Below, piece after piece: positions 16,726-25,417 of a DNA stretch of 54,328 nt. The stretch is from Candidatus Omnitrophota bacterium (GTDB taxonomy: Bacteria > Omnitrophota > Gorgyraeia > Pluralincolimonadales > Pluralincolimonadaceae). Every line of letters begins with the position of its first letter. The stretch's first letter is position 1. Made by a program: the position numbers and the translations under genes. The notes beneath the pieces are model-generated. The model saw only the letters and a list, made by a program, of their open reading frames with translations. It had not been told where the DNA came from and did no database searches. The stretch lies in assembly GCA_030695925.1 (NCBI GenBank), contig JAUYOH010000104.1, positions 1 through 54,328 on the forward strand, read 5' to 3'.

Positions 16726-18119
16726 TTTTGCTCCTTAAGATATCTGTCCATCGCCACGGCCGCTCTCTTGCCGGCGCCCATAGCCGCGATGACCGTACCC
16801 TCGCCTATCGTGATATCGCCGCCTGCGAATATGCCCTTTATCGAGGTCATGTAATTTACGTCTATCTTAAGTTCTCCCGACTTCTCATCTACCGCAAAAC
16901 CTTTGGTGGTATGAGAGATAAGGGGGTTCGGGCCTTGCCCTATCGCTATTACAACCGTGTCTACCGGCATTACGTATTCCGAGCCCTGTATCGGGACAGG
17001 CCGCCTTCTTCCGCTTGAATCAGGTTCTCCTAATTCCATCTTTATGCAGGTCATGCTGCTCACCTCGCCTTTATCATTATCCTCTATCTTCAAGGGCGCA
17101 GTCAGGAACCTGAACTCTATACCTTCCTCTCGGGCGTGTTCGACTTCGGCAAGACGCGCCGGTGCCTCTCTCTCGGACCTCCTGTAGACGATCATCGCGT
17201 CTTTTGCCCCGAGCCGCTTGGCGACCCGCACGCAGTCTATAGCCGTGTTCCCTGCCCCGACGACGGCTACGCGCTGGCCGACCCTGACAGGCGTCTTGTA
17301 CTTGGGAAACTCATAAGCATGCATAAGGTTTACCCTTGTTAAAAATTCGTTCGCCGAATAGACGCCGTTTAAGTTCTCGCCCGGGATCCCGATAAAATAA
17401 GGAAGTCCCGCGCCGGTGCCTATAAATATCGCTTTATATCCGTCCTTGAACAGATCCTCGATGGTGAACGTCCTGCCAATAAGGATGTTATAATTTATCT
17501 CGACACCCAGAGACCCGATATAATCGGTCTCCATGTCAAGTATCTTCCTGGGCAGCCTGAATTCGGGTATGCCGTATCTTAAGACGCCGCCGCTTGAACT
17601 AAGCGACTCGAAGAGCGTTACTCTATATCCGAACTTTGCCAGTTCGGCCGCGGCTGTCAGCCCCGCAGGGCCTGAGCCCGCGACCGCTACTTTTATGTCT
17701 GATTTATTTTCGATCTTCGGCATAGAGGCATCGGGGTTATCCATCTCCCAATCGGCAAGGAACCTCTCAAGGCTGCCGATAGCGACCGGCTTATCTTTAC
17801 CCACCAGGACGCAACATACCTCGCACTGCGTCTCCTGAGGACAGACGCGCCCGCATATCGCCGGCAGGTTATTCTTCTCTTTTATCTTCCTTATGGCACC
17901 CCTGTAATCTTTCTTCGCTATCAACGCGACAAAAGCCGGGATATCTATATCGACGGGGCAACCCGCGATGCAGGGTTTCTTCTTACAGGCGAGACACCGC
18001 TTCGCCTCCAGAAGGGCCTCCTCCTCCGAAAACCCGAGCGCTACCTCCTTAAAATCCTTGATTCTCTCATTTGGGTCTCGTGTTCGCAGAGCCTGACGGG
18101 CAATTTTATCCTTAGCCAT
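16722..18119 (-). CDS. nfnB: NfnB, large subunit of NADH-dependent ferredoxin:NADP oxidoreductase
   Basis: A 465-aa flavoprotein of the GltD family. With NfnA it couples NADPH, NADH and reduced ferredoxin by electron bifurcation. N-terminal cysteines RCLACKKKPCIAGCP and CGRVCPQETQC hold two 4Fe-4S clusters. FAD binds at VAGSGPAGLTAAAELA and NADPH at VVGAGNTAIDCVRVAKRLG; the C-terminal GIFAGGDITIGEGTVI is typical. A longer open frame to 18269 exists, but the ATG at 18119, next to the nfnA stop, is the natural start. A glutamate synthase small subunit is the alternative, made unlikely by the adjacent nfnA. Confidence 0.92.
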   Translation of the reverse strand: MAKDKIARQALRTRDPNERIKDFKEVALGFSEEEALLEAKRCLACKKKPCIAGCPVDIDIPAFVALIAKKDYRGAIRKIKEKNNLPAICGRVCPQETQCEVCCVLVGKDKPVAIGSLERFLADWEMDNPDASMPKIENKSDIKVAVAGSGPAGLTAAAELAKFGYRVTLFESLSSSGGVLRYGIPEFRLPRKILDMETDYIGSLGVEINYNILIGRTFTIEDLFKDGYKAIFIGTGAGLPYFIGIPGENLNGVYSANEFLTRVNLMHAYEFPKYKTPVRVGQRVAVVGAGNTAIDCVRVAKRLGAKDAMIVYRRSEREAPARLAEVEHAREEGIEFRFLTAPLKIEDNDKGEVSSMTCIKMELGEPDSSGRRRPVPIQGSEYVMPVDTVVIAIGQGPNPLISHTTKGFAVDEKSGELKIDVNYMTSIKGIFAGGDITIGEGTVIAAMGAGKRAAVAMDRYLKEQK

Positions 18120-18120
18120 C

Positions 18121-18945
18121 CTACGACTCCAATGCTCTCTTTTCTTCTTCCAAAAATCTTTTATTCCTGTGAAGCAATTCGTCGAAATCCACTTTATAAC
18201 CATCGAATTCAGGGCCGTCGACGCACGAGAAAACTGTCTTGCCGGCCACGGTGCAGCGGCAGGTCGCACACATCCCGGTGGCGTCTAATAAAATGGCGTT
18301 TAGGCTTACTACCGTGGGGATGTTCTTCGGGTTTGCGGTCAAGGTGACCGCCTTCATCATCGGTATCGGCCCACAGCAGATTATCCGGTCTATCTTCTCG
18401 CCGCGCTCGAATAAACTCTTCAGGGCATCGGTAACGAGGCCTTTCATACCGTAACTCCCGTCATCAGTCGTGATAAGGACCTCGTCCGCTAATTTTCTGA
18501 ATTCGTCCTCCAATATCACCAGATCCTTGCACCTTGCGCCTAAGATGGTTATTACCTTATTGCCCTTATCCTTCAGCGCGCGGACGACCGTATATAACTC
18601 AGCCGAACCCACCCCGCCTCCTATCATGAGTACGGTCCCGAACTTCTCTATCTCGCTGGGGTTACCCAACGGCCCTAATATGTCCCTTATTCGGTCTCCT
18701 ACCTTAAGGGCACAGAGGTCTTTTGTCGATCTTCCCAGTTCTTGTATAATGAGGGTTATTACCCCGCGGGATTTATCCATATCACAAATAGTAAGCGGAA
18801 TACGTTCCGCGTATTCGTCAAGTCTTACGATTACAAATTGCCCCGGCCTTGCTCCGCGGACGACCAAAGGCGCCTCTACTTTAAGAAGTGTTATCGTATT
18901 CGCTAAGATTTTTTTCTCGATTATGTTATGCATATTATTAATCAT
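18121..18945 (-). CDS. nfnA: NfnA, small subunit of NADH-dependent ferredoxin:NADP oxidoreductase
   Basis: A 274-aa ferredoxin-NADP reductase-like subunit that binds FAD, NAD(H) and a 2Fe-2S cluster. The FAD region includes RPGQFVIVR and RIPLTI; the NAD-binding turn is MIGGGVGSAELY. The C-terminal cluster ligands are in TGMCATCRCTV and FSCVDGPEFDGYKVDF, the NfnA/PyrK-like signature. It is immediately followed by nfnB, the usual pair in anaerobes, and balances reducing equivalents for the one-carbon genes upstream in the operon. Confidence 0.92.
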   Translation of the reverse strand: MINNMHNIIEKKILANTITLLKVEAPLVVRGARPGQFVIVRLDEYAERIPLTICDMDKSRGVITLIIQELGRSTKDLCALKVGDRIRDILGPLGNPSEIEKFGTVLMIGGGVGSAELYTVVRALKDKGNKVITILGARCKDLVILEDEFRKLADEVLITTDDGSYGMKGLVTDALKSLFERGEKIDRIICCGPIPMMKAVTLTANPKNIPTVVSLNAILLDATGMCATCRCTVAGKTVFSCVDGPEFDGYKVDFDELLHRNKRFLEEEKRALES

Positions 18946-18947
18946 GC

Positions 18948-18970
18948 CCCCTCGCCTTTATGGTGAGGGG
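18948..18970. repeat. Short palindrome between panE and nfnA
   Basis: CCCCTCGCC-TTTAT-GGTGAGGGG, 9-base arms with one mismatch, in the 31-base gap between panE and nfnA. The arms match the outer arms of the larger palindrome at the 3' end of rnhB (31824-31871), so both may belong to one dispersed repeat family. As RNA it would form a hairpin between two operon genes. Confidence 0.6.
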
Positions 18971-18976
18971 TATTTA

Positions 18977-19945
18977 TTATTCCTTTTTGACTTGCTTGAC
19001 GTAACTTGCCTCGAGCGTCTTTACAAGGTCCGTCAGAACGGAATTTACCGGCGCAGGGATCTCCAGATTCTCCGCTTCACTTACGATGGCGCCGTTTATA
19101 TAATCTATCTCGGTGCGCTGCCCGTCCAAGATATCCTGAAGCATAGAACACACATTGGAGTCGCACGACGAACATACAGACTCGACCTTCTTTATCGGGT
19201 CGGAATAAATAAGGTTTATACGCCTGCGCTTCGCGACCTTGGAGGCCTCCAGGACCGCCTGCCTCATGATATTTCTGCTCCATTCATATTTAATCAAGTC
19301 CCCGTTCTTCAGGCGCGTTATGGCCCCTAAGGCGTTTATCCCGACATTTATTACTAATTTAGACCATATGACATCTTTTATATTATCCGATATCTTGGTC
19401 TCAAAATTCGCTTTCTTCAATATCGCCGCCACTTCTTCCAGCCTCCTCCGAGGGATATGCCATTTCTTAATATCTTTGCGCGCGGAAGGCTGGAACCATC
19501 TGCCTATTATCGTCTCGCCACGTCCGGCATGCCTGATGTGGCCGTCACCCAAATACGTCGAGCCGTGAGATGTCACTCCGCCGATCACCTTCTCCTGCCC
19601 GACTATCTCGACGATAGCCTCGACATTACCGAGGCCGTTCTGTAAAGTAAGGACCAGGGTACTATCCCCGATTGCGGGTTTCGCTTTTTTTGTCGCCTCT
19701 TCCGTGTCGTAGGACTTGACGCAGATTATCACTAAATCCGATGCGCCGATATCCTTGGAATCGGCCGTCGCCTTGACTTTTACATTATAGTCACCGCTTA
19801 GGCCTTCCACTTTTATGCCGTTATTACTTAATTTTTTCGCGCGCTCCGGACGGTTATCCAAAAACCAGACGTCCTCGCCTGCTCTCACCAAAGAAGCGCC
19901 GACCAAACAACCCAACGCCCCGGGTCCTACAATCGTTATCTTCAT
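18977..19945 (-). CDS. panE: 2-dehydropantoate 2-reductase
   Basis: Reduces ketopantoate to pantoate with NADPH in pantothenate and CoA synthesis. The 322-aa protein opens with the Rossmann motif ITIVGPGALGCLVGASL. It has LTLQNGLGN and GGVTSHGS typical of the family. Near residue 190 the conserved lysine and asparagine lie in WSKLVINVGINALGAIT. It overlaps panB upstream by 4 bases, so two sequential pantoate enzymes are coupled. Confidence 0.94.
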   Translation of the reverse strand: MKITIVGPGALGCLVGASLVRAGEDVWFLDNRPERAKKLSNNGIKVEGLSGDYNVKVKATADSKDIGASDLVIICVKSYDTEEATKKAKPAIGDSTLVLTLQNGLGNVEAIVEIVGQEKVIGGVTSHGSTYLGDGHIRHAGRGETIIGRWFQPSARKDIKKWHIPRRRLEEVAAILKKANFETKISDNIKDVIWSKLVINVGINALGAITRLKNGDLIKYEWSRNIMRQAVLEASKVAKRRRINLIYSDPIKKVESVCSSCDSNVCSMLQDILDGQRTEIDYINGAIVSEAENLEIPAPVNSVLTDLVKTLEASYVKQVKKE

Positions 19946-20802
19946 TTGGCTTTCCTCTTTGTCTTTATCTTTTTAAGTTCGGCCTCGTCCATCGTAAAAC
20001 TATGTTCTTCGGTGGGAAATTTCCCGCCCTCAACTTCTTCCCTATATTTCCTGAACGCCTCTGAAAGTTCGGGCCAGAGGTCCGCGTATTTCTTCACGAA
20101 CTTCGGCGTAAAACGGTCGAACAGTCCTATCATATCGTTTGTAACCAAGACCTGTCCGTCGCAATAAGGACCGGCGCCGATGCCTATTGTGGGGATGCTT
20201 GACTTTTCTGTTATTAATTTCGCGAGTCTGTCGGGCACGCATTCAAGAACGATCCCGAAACAACCCGCTTTTTCAAGCGCCAGAGCCGAATCGAGCAGCC
20301 GCTGAGCGTTCTTGGCATCCTTTCCCTGTACCTTAAACCCGCCGAGCTGTGTGGCTGTCTGCGGAGTAAGGCCGATATGACCCAAGACAGGTATGCCCGC
20401 TTTTACGAGGGTCTTCGTGATATCCGCCATCTCGACTCCGCCCTCAAGTTTTACCGCGCCGCATCCGCCTTCTTTTATGAACCTTCCGGCGTTTCTTATC
20501 GTCTCTTTCTCGTTTATGTTGTAGGACATAAACGGCATATCCCCGATTAGAAGCGCGTATCTGACGCCGCGCTTTACCGCTTTTGAGTGATGTATCATCT
20601 CGTCCATCGTGACAGGCACAGTAGATTCATAACCTAAGACCGTCATAGCGAGTGAATCGCCGACCAAGATCATATCCATCCCCGCCTCGTCTATGAGGCG
20701 GCCTGACGGATAATCGTATGCGGTCAGCATCGTTATCTTCCTGCCTTCTTCTTTCTTTCTTTTGATATCGGGGATTGTGATCTTCTTGCGCTCCATATCC
20801 AT
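19942..20802 (-). CDS. panB: 3-methyl-2-oxobutanoate hydroxymethyltransferase
   Basis: Transfers a hydroxymethyl group from 5,10-methylene-THF to ketoisovalerate, the first step to pantoate, and so draws on the folate pool made by the same operon. Signatures are MLTAYDYPSGRLIDEAGMD, ILVGDSLAMTVLGYEST, KLEGG and GHIGLTPQ, and IGIGAGPYCDGQVLV. I chose the ATG at 20802, which overlaps the metH stop in TGATG and follows a GAAAGG site; a GTG at 20805 is in frame. Length 286 aa is usual. Confidence 0.96.
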   Translation of the reverse strand: MDMERKKITIPDIKRKKEEGRKITMLTAYDYPSGRLIDEAGMDMILVGDSLAMTVLGYESTVPVTMDEMIHHSKAVKRGVRYALLIGDMPFMSYNINEKETIRNAGRFIKEGGCGAVKLEGGVEMADITKTLVKAGIPVLGHIGLTPQTATQLGGFKVQGKDAKNAQRLLDSALALEKAGCFGIVLECVPDRLAKLITEKSSIPTIGIGAGPYCDGQVLVTNDMIGLFDRFTPKFVKKYADLWPELSEAFRKYREEVEGGKFPTEEHSFTMDEAELKKIKTKRKAK

Positions 20803-23216
20803 CACGACCTTTCTTTCATGAGCGATTTGACGATATTTACCGCCTCAATGGCGTCACGGGCATAGGCGGACGCGCCTATCTCTTTGGCAAACGCCTCTGT
20901 CACTACCGCGCCGCCGACTATCGTCTTGAAATTCAGCTTCTGTTTCTTTAATTCCCTGATGACGCGTTCCATCTGGATCATAGTCGTCGTCATGAGCGCG
21001 CTTAGGCCGATTATATCGGCTTTATTCTTTATGGCTTGCTTTATTATTACATCCGACGGGACGCTCCTGCCCAGATCATATATCTTATAGCCGTGGTTAG
21101 CGAGGACTGAGATGACGATGTTCTTTCCGATATCGTGGATATCGCCCTCCACAGTCGCGATGACGATCGTCCCTTTGTCTTCCACCTCTTCCGGTTTTAT
21201 CTCTTTTTTTAACCTGCCAAAGGCGCGCTGAACCGCCTCGGCGGATAATATCACCTGCGGAAGAAAATATTCTCTTTTGCCGAACTTCTCTCCGACTATC
21301 TCCAGCGCCGGTATCAATATCGAACTATTTATTGTCAACGGCGCGATGCCGCTTGAGAGCGCCTCTTCTACATATGATACGATATTATCCTTATCGCCGT
21401 ACAGGACCGCCTCAAAGAGGCGCTGCCTGATATCTTTGGGTTTACCCGCTTCTGTTCGCGCCTCCTTCTTGACTATTTCCTGAGCCGGGCTCAAGGCATC
21501 TCTTAAGAATTTCTTTATCTCGGCCTCAGTCGTCTTACGTTTTATCTTCGCCTTCGCGACCCGGAACATATTGTCGTCGCTTGGGTTTATAATCGCGAGG
21601 TCTAATCCGAAGGCCAGCGCCAGCGAGAAGAAATCCGCGTTTATCTTCCTCCTGTTCGGAAGCCCGAATGAGATATTACTTACCCCCAAAGACGATGAGA
21701 AACCTTTTTTCTTTAATTCCCTTATCGCGCAGAGCGTCTCTTTGGCCTGTTCGGGCTTCGCGGAAATAGCGAGGGTAAGAGGATCAACTATTATATCTTC
21801 CTTCGCTATACCTAAAGAGACCGCCTTGTCAATGATACGCTTGGCAACCTTAAGGCGCGCTCTCGAATTCTTCGGGATACCGCGCTTGTCAAGCGCAAGC
21901 GCGAGGACCGCCGCCCCGTATTTCTTCGCGAGCGGCAATATGGATTTTATCTTATCTTCTTCTCCATTGACGGAATTTATGAGCGGCTTTCCGGCGGTTT
22001 CTTTTAACGCCGCCTCTATAGCGGCCGGGTCAGCGCTATCTATTGCGATCGGCACCTCGGTCACTGCTTCTACCGCGCAGACCGCGGAGACTATGGCAGC
22101 GGATTCGCTGCCTCCCGGGATACCTACATTCACATCCAGTATATCCGCGCCTTTATTTGTCTGCTCTATCGCTTCGCGCCTGATTATGACCGTCTTTGCG
22201 TTCCTTATCTCCTCCTCTAATTCTTTCTTGCCCGTGGGGTTTATCCTTTCACCGATTATCAGAGGCCTTGTCTTCGCGTTAAGCTCGACGGCTTTGGTCC
22301 TCGATGAGAGCCTGAACGCGGGAATATAAATTCTTTTTGCGGGCTTCCCGCTCTTCAGCGCGGCCTTTATTTCTTTAATATGTTCGGGCGTCGTCCCGCA
22401 GCATCCGCCGATCAGATTAACGCCGAGCCTCGCGAACTCGACCGCGTATCTCGCGAAAGACTTAGGGCTCTCGGGAAAGTATGTCTTGCCCGCGCGCAGT
22501 TCGGGAAGACCGGCATTAGGCAGGCACGATATAAATTTATTCGTGCGTGGCGTTATCTCTTTTATGACTCCTAAAAGCTCCTTCGGGCCTGTCGAACAGT
22601 TGGTCCCGATTATATCCGCGCCGAGCGACTGAAACAAGACAGCAAAAGCCGCAGGAGGAGTGCCATAAGTGCTGCGCTCGCCTCCCTCAAAAGTCATCTG
22701 CGCCTGGACCGGGATATTGCCGACTTCTCTTGCGGCTATAAACGCCGCTTTTAACTCTTTTATATCGGCGAAAGTCTCCAGTATTATGATGTCGCATCCG
22801 CCTTCCTTGAGCGCTTTTATCTGTTCCCTGAAGAAACCGACCGCTTCGTCAAAAGATAGGTCTCCCAGAGGAGTTATCTGTCTATCGAGAGGGCCGACTG
22901 ATCCCGCGACATAGGCTTTGCCGGAGGCGGCCTCTCTCGCTATCCTTACCGCCTCGTAATTTATCTTGTAGGTATCGTTCTGGAGCCCATATGTCTTAAG
23001 TTTTAACCTGTTAGCGCCGAAGGAGTTCGTCTCGATGATATCCGCGCCGGCCTTTATATAATCCGAGTGGATAGATTTTATGACGCCGGGCTTAGAAAGG
23101 TTTAATTCCTCGGGGCAGGCTCCAGCCTTGAGGGCGCCGCTCTCCTGCAGGAGAGTCCCTGTAGCCCCGTCGTAGATCAATATCTCACTTTTTAGGCGGC
23201 TTAATATGTTCCTCAT
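20802..23216 (-). CDS. metH: Cobalamin-dependent methionine synthase lacking the activation domain
   Basis: Transfers the methyl group of methyl-THF to homocysteine through cobalamin. The 804-aa protein has the homocysteine domain with zinc ligands Cys207 (GTNCSTGP) and Cys272/Cys273 (GGCCGTTPEHI). The pterin-binding barrel follows from about residue 318 (IIGERINPTGK), then the B12 cap (about 590-670) and the B12 domain with GDIHDIGKN, the cobalt-ligating His being His694. The C-terminal AdoMet-binding activation domain of E. coli MetH (1227 aa) is missing. The gene just upstream, overlapping by 32 bases, supplies it separately. Confidence 0.96.
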   Translation of the reverse strand: MRNILSRLKSEILIYDGATGTLLQESGALKAGACPEELNLSKPGVIKSIHSDYIKAGADIIETNSFGANRLKLKTYGLQNDTYKINYEAVRIAREAASGKAYVAGSVGPLDRQITPLGDLSFDEAVGFFREQIKALKEGGCDIIILETFADIKELKAAFIAAREVGNIPVQAQMTFEGGERSTYGTPPAAFAVLFQSLGADIIGTNCSTGPKELLGVIKEITPRTNKFISCLPNAGLPELRAGKTYFPESPKSFARYAVEFARLGVNLIGGCCGTTPEHIKEIKAALKSGKPAKRIYIPAFRLSSRTKAVELNAKTRPLIIGERINPTGKKELEEEIRNAKTVIIRREAIEQTNKGADILDVNVGIPGGSESAAIVSAVCAVEAVTEVPIAIDSADPAAIEAALKETAGKPLINSVNGEEDKIKSILPLAKKYGAAVLALALDKRGIPKNSRARLKVAKRIIDKAVSLGIAKEDIIVDPLTLAISAKPEQAKETLCAIRELKKKGFSSSLGVSNISFGLPNRRKINADFFSLALAFGLDLAIINPSDDNMFRVAKAKIKRKTTEAEIKKFLRDALSPAQEIVKKEARTEAGKPKDIRQRLFEAVLYGDKDNIVSYVEEALSSGIAPLTINSSILIPALEIVGEKFGKREYFLPQVILSAEAVQRAFGRLKKEIKPEEVEDKGTIVIATVEGDIHDIGKNIVISVLANHGYKIYDLGRSVPSDVIIKQAIKNKADIIGLSALMTTTMIQMERVIRELKKQKLNFKTIVGGAVVTEAFAKEIGASAYARDAIEAVNIVKSLMKERS

Positions 23217-23733
23217 ACACCTTCCTTATCGGGCGCGGTCCTTTCCTTATCAGGCCTATACAGGCAGTAACTGATTTTTCCGGGACCATTATGCAACTCT
23301 TTATGGCCTTGACACCCACTTTGTTCGCCTTTAATAGTTTTAATATCTTCACCTGGTCGAATATCGTCCAATCGCCGTATCCGGGACTAAATCTTATGAC
23401 CGTTGAATAACCTTCACTGCTTGCCTTTTTACGGATCAAGTCATCGACTTTTTCGGCGAGCGCTTCGGCTGCCTCTGAGCCGACGGCATCTAAGACCGTC
23501 GCGCGCGCTATCTCGCCTTTGGCGGCATAATCGTTGACCTTATGCGCTAATTGGCCGCCTATAGTGCAGACGAAGAGCGCTATCTTGGAAGCGCCTTTCA
23601 GATGCGCGGCGAGGGAGCGGCTTTTTATGACGGACCTCTTGCCGGAAATCCTTACTTCGTCCCGAAAGATTTTAACGTCGAATATCTCATAAGAGGCTTT
23701 CGGCTCGATAAGGGCATAGCCCTCCTCTATCAC
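23185..23733 (-). CDS. Stand-alone methionine synthase activation domain protein
   Basis: Homologous to the AdoMet-binding reactivation domain that restores oxidised cob(II)alamin in MetH. The RFSPGYGDW motif near residue 112, the CTIGG turn and the closing PEKSVTACIGL identify the family. It overlaps the metH start by 32 bases. The GTG at 23733 is the only conventional start, but the frame stays open upstream to about 23864. The residues there (IPTDLVLSRL and on to FISGVIEEGY) fit the family's normal N-terminal helix. The real start therefore probably lies upstream at a rare codon; an ACG at 23847 sits 8 bases after GGAG. Confidence 0.87.
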   Translation of the reverse strand: MIEEGYALIEPKASYEIFDVKIFRDEVRISGKRSVIKSRSLAAHLKGASKIALFVCTIGGQLAHKVNDYAAKGEIARATVLDAVGSEAAEALAEKVDDLIRKKASSEGYSTVIRFSPGYGDWTIFDQVKILKLLKANKVGVKAIKSCIMVPEKSVTACIGLIRKGPRPIRKVYEEHIKPPKK

Positions 23734-23861
23734 CCCGGATATAAAAGCGAAGATCTTCTTGTCTGCCTTCGTCTTATATTTTGCGAATTTGAGGCGAGAG
23801 AGGACTAGGTCCGTCGGGATCTTTATCGAGATGTTCTTTAAGAACGTGGTCTTATCTCCGT

Positions 23862-24734
23862 TTAAAGTCCGGCCGCGTCCAGGATGCGGGGAACTAATTT
23901 ATTCCAGCCTATAGACATGATGTGAATACCGCCGAGACGGGCCAGTCCTTTCAATTCCTTTATCGTGCGCGCCGCAATTTCCACCGCTTTCGCCTTAGTG
24001 TCGGCAGCACCCTCTATCTCCTTGATGAGATCCTCGGGAACAGATATCCCGGCGACATTCTCGTTCATGTATCTGGCCATATTCGCGGACTTAAGCAATA
24101 TGATACCGGCGATTATACAAGTATTATATCCTTTGACTTTCTCCATAAACCTCGCAAAGGACTCTACATCATAGACGCCCTGCGTCTGAAAGAATTCCAC
24201 TCCCGCTTTTATCTTCTTCTCAAACTTGATGAGTTCGGGCTCAATGGGATTAGCGCCGGGGTTGACAACCGCCCCCACACAGAACTTAGGCGTTCCTTTC
24301 AGTTCCTTTCCCGCCATATCCTTCCCCGTTTCCAGTTTTTTTACGACCTCTATCAACTGCACCGAATCGAGGTCGTAGACGGGCTTCGCCTCTGGATGGT
24401 CTCCGCGGGAAGGATGGTCTCCCGTAAGAACAAGTATATTTTCTATGCCCAGCGCGGCCGCGGAAAGCGCGTCGGATTGAAGCGCCAGCCTGTTCCTGTC
24501 GCGGCATGTCAACTGATATATCGGTTCTATCCCTTCTTTCTTCAAAAGATATGATACCGCAAGCGAGCCGAGCCTCATCACCGCACTCTGTAAATCGGTG
24601 ACATTTACGGCGTCAACCCTGCCTTTGGTAAGCTTTGCCTCTTCGATCAATTCCTTGACGTCGATGCCCTTGGGCGGGCCTATCTCACTGGTGACTACGA
24701 ATTTATTGGATTTTATCTTTTCTTTTAAGGTCAT
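23862..24734 (-). CDS. metF: Methylenetetrahydrofolate reductase
   Basis: Reduces 5,10-methylene-THF to 5-methyl-THF with an FAD-dependent TIM barrel. The 290-aa protein has the N-terminal VVTSEIGPPKG with the catalytic Glu, NVTDLQSAVMRLGSLA, LTCRDRNRLALQSD, ILVLTGDHP and GAVVNPGANP; the C-terminal GGIHIMSIGW is also conserved. It is paired with metV 17 bases upstream, as in acetogens where MetV is needed for MetF activity. Its electron donor is not evident from the sequence. Confidence 0.95.
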   Translation of the reverse strand: MTLKEKIKSNKFVVTSEIGPPKGIDVKELIEEAKLTKGRVDAVNVTDLQSAVMRLGSLAVSYLLKKEGIEPIYQLTCRDRNRLALQSDALSAAALGIENILVLTGDHPSRGDHPEAKPVYDLDSVQLIEVVKKLETGKDMAGKELKGTPKFCVGAVVNPGANPIEPELIKFEKKIKAGVEFFQTQGVYDVESFARFMEKVKGYNTCIIAGIILLKSANMARYMNENVAGISVPEDLIKEIEGAADTKAKAVEIAARTIKELKGLARLGGIHIMSIGWNKLVPRILDAAGL

Positions 24735-24751
24735 CTTGACTCCATCAAAAA

Positions 24752-25417
24752 TCAGATTCTATTTTTGGTTATATTGCTTAAAACGACCTTCTTCGGCTTC
24801 ACGGATCTTGAATGGTCCTTCGCCGGCTGGATCTGCCTCATCTTGTCCAGTTCGCCGATGTCTTTAAGGCGTTTATAGATCAATATCCAGCCGCAATCGA
24901 TATCCGGATTTGTCTCGCATTTTCCGTCTTTGGCTCCGCCGCAGGGGCCGTTCTGCAGGCCCTTCGGGCAAAGCGTATTCGGGCAGTAACCGCCAGTGAT
25001 AGCTAGGGTGCAGTCGCCGCACAAAGAACAGGCCTCGCTGAAATGACCCGCCCTTTCCACGACGCCCAAAAAGAGCGTATCGGTGGCGGGATAGACTTTT
25101 TTAACCGTCCCCTGAAATATAGTGTAAGTGCCGTCGCCACAGGACATCGACAAGATGGCATCTGCCTTTGAGATGATGTCCTTCTTGTCGCGCGCCCTCC
25201 TCTTTACCTCCAGGAGATGGCACGGCGGGTCCCACACCTCGGTTGCGAGCACCTCTTTACCGTGCTGCTCCAGTATCTCTTTCATCTTCTTGACCTCGTC
25301 TTCACCGCCGGTCTTGCAGACGGTAGCGCACTGGGCGCATCCTACAATGAAGATCTTTTTGCAGTCTTCCAGATATTTTAATATCTGATCTATAGGTTTC
25401 TGTTTTGTAATAATCAT
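24752..25417 (-). CDS. metV: MetV, zinc/iron-sulfur partner of methylenetetrahydrofolate reductase
   Basis: A 221-aa member of the MTHFR C-terminal-like family found beside metF in acetogens. It is cysteine-rich: VGCAQCATVC near residue 36, then SMSCGDG, a CSLCGDC knuckle, and C-rich GGYCPNTLCPKGLQNGPCGG near residue 150. These suggest iron-sulfur or zinc sites that relay electrons to MetF. I chose the ATG at 25417, overlapping the folD stop by 4 bases (ATGA). The frame stays open to 25618, but that part only reads through folD in another frame. Confidence 0.9.
   Translation of the reverse strand: MIITKQKPIDQILKYLEDCKKIFIVGCAQCATVCKTGGEDEVKKMKEILEQHGKEVLATEVWDPPCHLLEVKRRARDKKDIISKADAILSMSCGDGTYTIFQGTVKKVYPATDTLFLGVVERAGHFSEACSLCGDCTLAITGGYCPNTLCPKGLQNGPCGGAKDGKCETNPDIDCGWILIYKRLKDIGELDKMRQIQPAKDHSRSVKPKKVVLSNITKNRI

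Noticed and set aside
18120-18269. Longer NfnB start at 18269
   Set aside because: The extra 50 residues overlap nfnA in another frame and look unlike any NfnB. The ATG at 18119 fits the family start and the operon junction.
21571-22329. Long plus-strand open frame inside metH
   Set aside because: It mirrors the codon pattern of metH on the opposite strand, is Ser/Leu-rich, and has no family features. All similar plus-strand frames were judged shadows for the same reason.
20802-23216. metH as a truncated pseudogene
   Set aside because: The missing C-terminal domain is encoded by the overlapping upstream gene, and all catalytic and cobalamin residues are present. This split form is known in anaerobes.
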